DNA from: an uncultured beta proteobacterium
GTDB lineage: Bacteria; Pseudomonadota; Gammaproteobacteria; Burkholderiales; Burkholderiaceae_B
DNA: 12,496 nucleotides
Direction: 5' to 3'
Assembly (NCBI GenBank): GCA_903924715.1
Contig: CAIYCP010000629.1
Location: 1 to 12,496 of the forward strand
Made by a program: the position numbers and the translations under genes. Each line of letters opens with the position of its first letter. The stretch's first letter is position 1. Of this stretch, positions 6,882 to 12,496 are shown piece after piece. The notes beneath the pieces were generated by a model, which saw nothing but the letters and a program-made list of their open reading frames with translations, searched no databases and had not been told where the DNA came from.

Positions 6882-6884
6882 TTA
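6882..6884 (-). other. in-frame TAA stop separating two halves of the kinase
   Basis: On the minus strand the codons read GTG CTG GGC CTC TAA GGC TGG GAT. Kinase sequence continues in the same frame on both sides, from H-box to N-box, so a single base change accounts for the break. A tyrosine codon (TAT or TAC) turned to TAA is one simple origin. TAA also ends rimO and the first DUF4239 gene, so it is a normal stop codon in this genome. Confidence 0.85.
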
Positions 6885-8693
6885 GAGGCCCAGCACCTCG
6901 TCAACCAACGCGTTGAAATCAACTGGCACCAACACCAAGGGGGGCTTACGCGCGTACTCACGAAAATCATCAACCATGTGCTTCAGAGAGCTGACTTGGT
7001 TGACAATGGTATTCGTGGCACGCTCAAGCAACTGCGCATCAAGCGGTTCAAGCTTGTGCGCGAGTTTCACCGCCAAACGTTCGGCTGACAATTGAATAGG
7101 CGTGAGTGGATTTTTAATCTCGTGGGCAAGCCGACGGGCCACCTCACCCCAGGCCACGCTACGACTCGCTGATATCACCTCGGTGATATCGTCAAATACG
7201 ACCATATACCCATTGGCGCGGCCATCAATTTGCAGCTGCGTACCTCGCGCCAACAAGGTCAGCGTAAAGCTCTGCGCATCTGGACCCGGCTCATGCAAAG
7301 TGAGTTCAAACTGTTCTTGCCAGTGTGTACGCTCTGAGCCCACCGCGCTGTGCTCAGAAAACGCCTGCCGGATGCGCTGGGCGAACTCATTCATGCCCTC
7401 GACAGTCTGTAACAATCGACCGGGCGCTGTGCGCAAATCAACTTTTAAGATCGTTTGAGCACCCTGATTAAAGGTGGTCAGAAAAAACCGCTCGTCAAAG
7501 ACCAATACGCCTGCAGACAAATTTGCCAACACGCTTTCAAGATAAACGTTCGAGCGCTGTAACTGGCTACGATTGACTTCGACCATTCGACGGGCCTCGT
7601 CGAGCTGACGAGTCATGGTATTGAACGACCGGGTCAACTGACCAACCTCGTCGTTCGAGAGCGGCTCGGGCAGTGCGCGATAGTCGCCGACGCTCACCGC
7701 CTGCGTCCCCGCTGCCAAGGCAAGTAGTGGACTGACCAATTTTTTAGACAAATACAAAGCAACCGCAATGGCCGCGAACACCGCCAGCAACAAGGCCAGC
7801 GTCAGCGTCACACCAAACAGGTTGCGCAAGCTCTGCCTCGACAAGGCGAGCTCTTGGTAATCGCGGTTGCCTTGCTGTACCTCACTTGCATTGCGGGCAA
7901 TTTTTTCAGAGACAGGTTGCACCAGCTGCAGCCACCGCGATTCGACGTTAACACCCAACAAGGTCTCTGAGCGCTCAGGCGCCGAGAGCGGGACAATTAC
8001 CCTCAGTTGCAAACCAGGTTCAACAGGCCCACTGGTCGGCGTGTCACTGGCATCGGCATTTGAATAGCCGCGTGTGATTCTAAGTTGATTCAAGATCGCC
8101 GCGGGCGGCGGCACGGGCGATAGCGCACCGAGCTTGTCGCTTGAAAAAGCGAGCACTCGACCACTACCACTAAAGACCATCGCATCCACCGGACCACTGG
8201 ACTCGCGCAAGCGCGCCAAGACCCCGGCCACATCAGCATCGGGCGTGGCGTTCAGTTCGGGGGTCATCACTCGGGCGCGCGATTCAAGCTCAGCGAGTTG
8301 AGAGTCAAGCGCAGCACGCGCTAGCGTCAAGCCTGATTCAAGCGCCGTGTCGACGCGCACGTTAAACCACGATTCAATCGAACGCGCCATAAACTGTAGC
8401 GATACGCCATAAATCAATGCCCCAGGCAGGACACCGATTAGAGCAAACGCCAGTGCGAAGCGCGCCGTCAGTCGCGCGCCGAACTGCCCACTGCGTAACT
8501 GCCAGAGTAGTCGCGCGCTCAGGGCGACAACCCAGACAAATAGCGCGAACGCCAAGCCGCCATTTAGCCATAACAGCAGGCCTTGATATTGGGCAACCCG
8601 AGAAGCGTTGCCCGTTGACCAGGCCAATAAACCAAACAGCCCTGCGCCGCTACTGACCCCCACGAACAGCACCAGCCGAAGCAACCTGTTCAT
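6882..8693 (-). CDS. NtrY-like sensor histidine kinase, N-terminal part ended by a premature TAA
   Basis: This open part codes for 603 residues of an inner-membrane sensor kinase in the style of NtrY. Hydrophobic segments lie at about 5-27, 37-65 and 76-105, then comes a periplasmic sensor region (about 106-290), a fourth membrane helix (about 292-318), a HAMP linker (to about 370), a PAS-like domain (about 380-500), and the HisKA domain with the phospho-acceptor H524 in RRLAHEIKNPLTPIQLS. The frame then hits TAA after ALVDEVLGL, right at the junction to the ATPase domain. As written, the product could sense and dimerise but not phosphorylate itself. The ATG overlaps the TGA of the DUF4390 gene (ATGA), indicating a tightly coupled operon with rsmB, the DUF4390 gene and the response regulator. 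Confidence 0.88.
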   Translation of the reverse strand: MNRLLRLVLFVGVSSGAGLFGLLAWSTGNASRVAQYQGLLLWLNGGLAFALFVWVVALSARLLWQLRSGQFGARLTARFALAFALIGVLPGALIYGVSLQFMARSIESWFNVRVDTALESGLTLARAALDSQLAELESRARVMTPELNATPDADVAGVLARLRESSGPVDAMVFSGSGRVLAFSSDKLGALSPVPPPAAILNQLRITRGYSNADASDTPTSGPVEPGLQLRVIVPLSAPERSETLLGVNVESRWLQLVQPVSEKIARNASEVQQGNRDYQELALSRQSLRNLFGVTLTLALLLAVFAAIAVALYLSKKLVSPLLALAAGTQAVSVGDYRALPEPLSNDEVGQLTRSFNTMTRQLDEARRMVEVNRSQLQRSNVYLESVLANLSAGVLVFDERFFLTTFNQGAQTILKVDLRTAPGRLLQTVEGMNEFAQRIRQAFSEHSAVGSERTHWQEQFELTLHEPGPDAQSFTLTLLARGTQLQIDGRANGYMVVFDDITEVISASRSVAWGEVARRLAHEIKNPLTPIQLSAERLAVKLAHKLEPLDAQLLERATNTIVNQVSSLKHMVDDFREYARKPPLVLVPVDFNALVDEVLGL

Positions 8694-9289
8694 TTGGTTG
8701 ACCCCGCCTGCTGAATCGAAAAATCAAACGATGCCCAAGGAGTGACCAATGCCCAAGCACCGCGATTAGCGGCTTCAAGTTGTAAGGGGCGTGCGAGTTG
8801 CGAGGTATCAAGCTTGAGGCGAACGCGGCCGTCATAGCGCTGATTCTGCTCGAACCGATCAGACGGCGCGACCGGCCAGGCTCGCACTTGTTTAAGGATC
8901 GCTAGCGCCTCGCTGAGGGAACCTGCTGGTACAAACAAATCGCCCGTTGCCACACGCCACTGCTGGGTAAGTGCGTTGTACATCAGACGCCTCGTGAGAG
9001 TCGTCTCAACGAGCACGCGATCCAACCACCACCAACGCGGCGAGGTAATTTTAAGATCGACCGTGAAATAAAGTGGCACCCCCCGCTCAGCAGCATCGGT
9101 CACCACCCGTCCAAGCTCAAACGCTAAGTCCAGATCAAGCGTGAGCTGATTTTCGCTGATCAAGGGCTCAATTCGCTCGATGCGCGGCTCAGCACTCTGA
9201 TTGGCATTGACCGCGACGCATAGCAACGCCGCGAGCGCACACAAGATGCCTCGCTTCAATCTACCCCATCCAGTCGTATGAACAGTCAT
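8690..9289 (-). CDS. DUF4390 family secreted/periplasmic protein
   Basis: A 199-residue protein of the DUF4390 family, of unknown function, found in betaproteobacteria between rsmB and an NtrY-like kinase. A basic start (RLKRG) followed by the hydrophobic stretch ILCALAALLCVAV and NANQ suggests a signal peptide of about 30 residues. The mature part has the family hallmarks GVPLYFTVDL, RWWWLDRVLVETTLTRRLMY and LQLEAANRGAWAL. The frame stays open back to 9376, inside rsmB, but the ATG at 9289-9287 gives a normal signal peptide and sits 14 bases after the rsmB stop. AACAGG lies immediately before that ATG, too close for an ideal ribosome binding site, so coupling to rsmB is likely. The stop overlaps the kinase ATG by 4 bases. 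A role in supplying a periplasmic signal to the kinase is only a guess from position. Confidence 0.85.
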   Translation of the reverse strand: MTVHTTGWGRLKRGILCALAALLCVAVNANQSAEPRIERIEPLISENQLTLDLDLAFELGRVVTDAAERGVPLYFTVDLKITSPRWWWLDRVLVETTLTRRLMYNALTQQWRVATGDLFVPAGSLSEALAILKQVRAWPVAPSDRFEQNQRYDGRVRLKLDTSQLARPLQLEAANRGAWALVTPWASFDFSIQQAGSTK

Positions 9290-9303
9290 CCTGTTATTAA
9301 CGC

Positions 9304-10629
9304 CTAAACCTGACGAGAAAACAATGCATAAAAGAAACCATCCTGCCCAGCGGGATGCTCGGGATCGGCCAAACAAGGCAGTAATTGGCCTGGCGCCGGC
9401 ATTCGCAAGGCCTGCTGATGGCGTTTTAAAAATGCCTGAGCCTGAAGCTCACCCTCTTCAGGGAAAATCGAACAGGTGACCAGCAGCAGTTTGCCGCCGG
9501 GTGCGACTAGACTCCACAGCGAATCCAGGATCTCTCTTTGTAATTTTGCCGTCGGCTTCAGATCGGTCGCGCGACGTAACCAGCGTATGTCAGGATGGCG
9601 ACGCACAATGCCCGAGGCCGTACAGGGAACGTCGGCAAGCACAACATCGAACGGCTTGCCATCCCACCACGTATGGGCACGCATAGCACTTTCGGCAATC
9701 AACTCAACCTCATCATTGAGCAAACCCAACCGTTCAAGGTTTTGCTCAACACGGCCCATTCGGGCGTTGTCAATATCGAGCGCCGTCAATTTGATTTTGG
9801 CGAGCTCGAGCATGTGGGCCGTTTTGCCGCCAGGCGCAGCGCATGCATCCAGGACACGCATGCCATCTTTTAGCTCGAGCAAGGGCGCGGCAAACTGTGC
9901 GCCGGCGTCTTGCACCGACCACCAGCCTTGCGAATACCCAGGGAGCGAGGCGATCGGGCGTGGCACCTCGAGCACGAGGCCCGCAGTGCCAAACGCCGTC
10001 GCAGTAATTCCTTGTGCAGCAAAAGCCTGCTCGACCGCTTCGCGCGTTGTCGCCCGCACATTCACCCTAAGCGTCAGGGGCGGATGCACATTCGCGGTCT
10101 GAAGCAAGCGCTGCCAGTCTTGGGGGTAGGCTTTTTGCAAGGCCTCAATCCACCACTTTGGATGGTTGTACTGCGCCTCAAGATCTTGTGCCAGTTGTGC
10201 AAGCAAGGCCGCACGCTCACGCTGAAACCGGCGCAAAACGGCGTTCACCAACCCTTTAAAATTTAAGGTGTCCCGCTGGCCCTGAGTCGACTGCACCGCC
10301 TGATCCACCAAAGTATGCGCGGTATAGGTCGGGGCTGCCGGGTCACGCTCAACAGGTTCGCTCAAGGCCACCTCTAGTAACAGCAGGCTCAACCCAAGCA
10401 ATGCATAAACTGTAGGGTTTTGTGGAACGCGGTCTAGTAGCAACCTACGCAACGCCATGGCCTGCCCCCAATGACGCATGGCATAAAAGCTCAGGGCCTG
10501 CGCCGAAGGGCGTAAATCGGGCTGAACCTCGAGCAAGGCGTCGGTCAAAGACTGGCCGTTTTCAACGGCGCCGAGGGCGCGGGCGGTGGCCAATAGGCTA
10601 TCGGATAATGCGGGAGCAGCTTGTGTCAT
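9304..10629 (-). CDS. rsmB: 16S rRNA (cytosine(967)-C(5))-methyltransferase RsmB
   Basis: A 441-residue RNA m5C methyltransferase that modifies C967 of 16S rRNA. The N-terminal NusB-like helical domain (about 10-145) contains FKGLVNAVLRRF. The catalytic domain shows motif I LDACAAPGGKT (260-270), motif IV LADVPCTASG with C336, and motif VI LLVTCSIFPEEGE with the catalytic C386. The frame extends to an ATG at 10683, but the ATG at 10629 fits the family N-terminus better, where a short lead precedes SLLATARALGAVENGQSL. No ribosome binding site precedes 10629, while a TACAAT box stands 6 bases upstream of it, so a leaderless message is possible. It heads the minus-strand operon with the DUF4390 gene, kinase and regulator, and diverges from rimO. 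Confidence 0.94.
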   Translation of the reverse strand: MTQAAPALSDSLLATARALGAVENGQSLTDALLEVQPDLRPSAQALSFYAMRHWGQAMALRRLLLDRVPQNPTVYALLGLSLLLLEVALSEPVERDPAAPTYTAHTLVDQAVQSTQGQRDTLNFKGLVNAVLRRFQRERAALLAQLAQDLEAQYNHPKWWIEALQKAYPQDWQRLLQTANVHPPLTLRVNVRATTREAVEQAFAAQGITATAFGTAGLVLEVPRPIASLPGYSQGWWSVQDAGAQFAAPLLELKDGMRVLDACAAPGGKTAHMLELAKIKLTALDIDNARMGRVEQNLERLGLLNDEVELIAESAMRAHTWWDGKPFDVVLADVPCTASGIVRRHPDIRWLRRATDLKPTAKLQREILDSLWSLVAPGGKLLLVTCSIFPEEGELQAQAFLKRHQQALRMPAPGQLLPCLADPEHPAGQDGFFYALFSRQV

Positions 10630-10635
10630 AAGTAG

Positions 10636-10641
10636 ATTGTA
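10636..10641 (-). promoter_or_regulatory. possible -10 box (TACAAT) for rsmB
   Basis: The minus strand reads TACAAT, one mismatch from TATAAT, then CTACTT, then the rsmB ATG. A weak -35 (TTACCT) stands 18 bases upstream. Transcription from this box would begin at or within a base or two of the ATG at 10629. Confidence 0.3.
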
Positions 10642-10662
10642 GGGGCTAGCGTCGATCGAAGG

Positions 10663-10668
10663 TAAAAT
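10663..10668 (+). promoter_or_regulatory. possible -10 box (TAAAAT) for rimO
   Basis: GGTAAAAT in the 83-base rsmB/rimO gap gives a TAAAAT hexamer, one mismatch from TATAAT. The best upstream partner, TTGTAG at 10637-10642, has an overlong 20-base spacer, so the pair is weak. The start would lie near 10675, with a leader of about 38 bases that ends in the AGGTGG ribosome binding site (10701-10706), 6 bases before the rimO ATG. Confidence 0.3.
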
Positions 10669-10712
10669 CTGCCTCTCTTTCATGTGGGCTGCGGCCTGCC
10701 AGGTGGTACGTC

Positions 10713-12029
10713 ATGTCTTCCCCAAAAGTCGGTTTTGTGAGTCTCGGTTGTCCTAAAGCGCTCGTTGACTCAGAGCGCATCCTTACGCAACTGCGTACCG
10801 AGGGCTATCTGATTGTTCCTGATTACAACAACGCCGATGTGGTGGTCGTCAATACCTGCGGCTTTATCGATAGCGCCAAGGCCGAGTCTTTAGATGCGAT
10901 CGGCGAAGCGATCGCTGAAAACGGTCGCGTGATTGTGACAGGCTGTATGGGTGTCGACGAGTCGGTGATTCGCGCGGTACACCCTAGCGTGCTAGCAGTC
11001 ACTGGCCCCCAGCAATACGAGCAAGTCGTGCGTGCGGTACACGAAGCGGCGCCACCAAATCCCTTGCACGACCCCTTTACCGATCTGGTGCCCCCACAAG
11101 GCATCAAGCTCACGCCACGCCATTACGCGTACCTCAAGATTTCTGAAGGCTGTAATCATCGCTGTAGTTTTTGCATTATTCCCTCAATGCGCGGCGATCT
11201 CGTCAGTCGTCCAGTCGGTGATGTGCTTGATGAAGCGCAACGGTTAGCGCGCGCGGGGGTCAAAGAGCTTTTAGTCATTTCGCAAGATACCAGTGCCTAT
11301 GGCGTTGACATTAAATACCGCAGTGGCTTCTGGAACGGTCGTCCAGTTAAAACACGTATGACCGAACTTTGCTCGGCGTTATCCGAGCTAGATATTTGGG
11401 TTCGCCTGCATTATGTGTATCCCTATCCAAATGTCGACGAAGTCATTCCGCTCATGGCCGAGGGCAAAATTTTGCCTTACCTCGACATCCCGTTTCAACA
11501 CGCGAGTCCACGCATTCTGAAGGCCATGAAGCGCCCGGCCTTCGAAGACCGTACGATGGCGCGTATCCATCGCTGGCGCGAACAATGCCCCGACATTACC
11601 TTGCGCTCAACCTTTATCGTTGGGTTTCCAGGCGAAACCGAAAGCGAATTTCAATACTTGCTCGACTGGATGTCAGAAGCGCAACTTGACCGCGTGGGTT
11701 GTTTTCAATATTCACCGGTCGAGGGTGCGTCCGCGAACGCCCTTGAGGGTGCAGTACCTGATGAAGTCAAGCAAGAGCGTTACGACCGTTTTATGGCCCA
11801 TCAACAAGCAATTTCAACTGAACGCCTCGCACGCAAAGTAGGCAAAGAGCTCGACGTGCTGATCGATGAAGTCGATGAAGAAGGTGCCGTGGGTCGCTCT
11901 AGCGCCGATGCACCCGAGATCGATGGCAGCGTGTTTGTGGATAGCGCCGTGCCACTCAAACCGGGTGACCTCGTGCGCGTGCGCGTCACTGAGTCGGACG
12001 AATACGACTTATGGGCTGAGAAGATTTAA
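10713..12029 (+). CDS. rimO: ribosomal protein S12 methylthiotransferase RimO
   Basis: A 438-residue radical SAM enzyme that adds a methylthio group to the conserved aspartate of ribosomal protein S12, using two [4Fe-4S] clusters. The N-terminal UPF0004 domain has cluster cysteines C13 (SLGCPKALVDSE), C49 (VNTCGF) and C78 (VTGCMG). The radical SAM core has C147, C151 and C154 in SEGCNHRCSFC. The C-terminal TRAM domain (about 370-438) includes DEVDEEGAVGRSSADAPEID and ends DEYDLWAEKI, the RimO hallmark that separates it from MiaB. Length is normal. The ATG is supported by AGGTGG 6 bases upstream. fmt follows after 23 bases on the same strand, so the two are probably co-transcribed. Confidence 0.97.
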   Translation: MSSPKVGFVSLGCPKALVDSERILTQLRTEGYLIVPDYNNADVVVVNTCGFIDSAKAESLDAIGEAIAENGRVIVTGCMGVDESVIRAVHPSVLAVTGPQQYEQVVRAVHEAAPPNPLHDPFTDLVPPQGIKLTPRHYAYLKISEGCNHRCSFCIIPSMRGDLVSRPVGDVLDEAQRLARAGVKELLVISQDTSAYGVDIKYRSGFWNGRPVKTRMTELCSALSELDIWVRLHYVYPYPNVDEVIPLMAEGKILPYLDIPFQHASPRILKAMKRPAFEDRTMARIHRWREQCPDITLRSTFIVGFPGETESEFQYLLDWMSEAQLDRVGCFQYSPVEGASANALEGAVPDEVKQERYDRFMAHQQAISTERLARKVGKELDVLIDEVDEEGAVGRSSADAPEIDGSVFVDSAVPLKPGDLVRVRVTESDEYDLWAEKI

Positions 12030-12052
12030 CCCAATATGTTGCCGCGATAACC

Positions 12053-12496
12053 ATGCCCGTTACAGTACCCTCGAACGCGACAACAAGCGCCCGCCCTTTA
12101 AGGGTGGGATTCGCCGGTACGCCTGAGTTTTCGCGGCTTGCGTTGCAAGCAATTTTGGCTGCAGGGTTTGAGTTGCCCTTGGTGTTGACTCAACCCGATC
12201 GCCCCTCAGGTCGCGGGCTCAAGCTAACACCCAGTGCCGTCAAGCAATACGCCCTAGAGCACGGGATCCTGATCGCACAACCGCACAGCTTACGCTTAGA
12301 CGGCAAATATCCCGACGACGCAAACAGCGCGCGCAGCGTGCTCGAGCAGGCTCAGCTCGATGTCTTGGTCGTCGCGGCCTACGGCTTGCTCTTGCCGCCC
12401 TGGGTGTTGAACACGCCGCGCCTTGGCTGCCTCAACATCCATGCCTCGCTACTGCCCCGTTGGCGCGGGGCAGCACCGATTCATCGCGCGATCGAG
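12053..12496 (+). CDS. fmt: methionyl-tRNA formyltransferase Fmt, 5' part
   Basis: The first 148 codons of Fmt, which formylates initiator Met-tRNA using 10-formyltetrahydrofolate; the gene leaves the right edge without a stop. Visible family motifs are FAGTPEF (20-26), TQPDRPSGRG (46-55), AAYGLLLP (108-115) and LNIHASLLPRWRGAAPIHRA (127-146), which includes the catalytic N128 and H130. The ATG at 12053 gives about 15 residues before the first strand, a little more than in E. coli. No strong ribosome binding site is seen, so coupling to rimO is possible. A GTG near 12104 could be a shorter start but would leave almost no residues before FAGTPEF. Confidence 0.95.
   Translation, partial: MPVTVPSNATTSARPLRVGFAGTPEFSRLALQAILAAGFELPLVLTQPDRPSGRGLKLTPSAVKQYALEHGILIAQPHSLRLDGKYPDDANSARSVLEQAQLDVLVVAAYGLLLPPWVLNTPRLGCLNIHASLLPRWRGAAPIHRAIE

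Noticed and set aside
6882..6884. Reassigned TAA codon (alternative genetic code) as the reason for the stop in the kinase
   Set aside because: TAA is the normal terminal stop of rimO (12027-12029) and of the first DUF4239 gene (4729-4731), and no other gene here has an internal TAA.
9476..10102. A 208-residue open frame on the plus strand
   Set aside because: It lies wholly antisense to rsmB, whose motifs are certain. Its Ser/Arg/Pro-rich translation has no recognisable domain.
1..12496. CRISPR arrays, tRNA or rRNA genes, insertion sequences or prophage genes
   Set aside because: No regular direct repeats, no cloverleaf-like or rRNA sequence, and no transposase or integrase-like protein could be seen on either strand.

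Overview
The window reads as ordinary chromosomal DNA of a betaproteobacterium, most likely of the order Burkholderiales. This rests on gene content and protein style: a trmL-comF-methyltransferase block, an rsmB / DUF4390 / NtrY-like kinase / NtrX-like regulator cluster, and rimO next to fmt. I cannot name a genus from sequence alone. Coding density is high, and the longest gap between genes is 171 bases (5512-5682).

Left part (1-3860). The 5' part of trmL (leaving the left edge) and comF share the minus strand and overlap by 8 bases. A BioC/NDUFAF5-like methyltransferase diverges from comF. It converges with a TauE/SafE-type exporter, and the two stop regions overlap by 15 bases. The exporter in turn diverges from an XdhC-family gene that has no molybdenum hydroxylase genes beside it in this window.

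Middle part (3861-5682). Two tandem paralogous membrane proteins of the DUF4239 (bestrophin-like) family lie on the minus strand. Their DNA is visibly poorer in G+C than the flanking genes. The gap upstream of them holds three short dyads around a possible extended -10 promoter.

Right part (5683-12496). On the minus strand, transcription runs rsmB, DUF4390 protein, NtrY-like sensor kinase, then a short REC-Fis response regulator. The kinase frame is broken by a single in-frame TAA (6882-6884), exactly between the histidine-bearing domain and the ATPase domain. The downstream 166 codons stay open and keep all ATPase motifs. On the plus strand, rimO and the 5' part of fmt diverge from rsmB and run off the right edge.

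I see no mobile element, CRISPR array, tRNA, rRNA or obvious novel multigene system. The observations most worth checking are the interrupted kinase and the low-GC DUF4239 pair with its dyad-rich upstream region.
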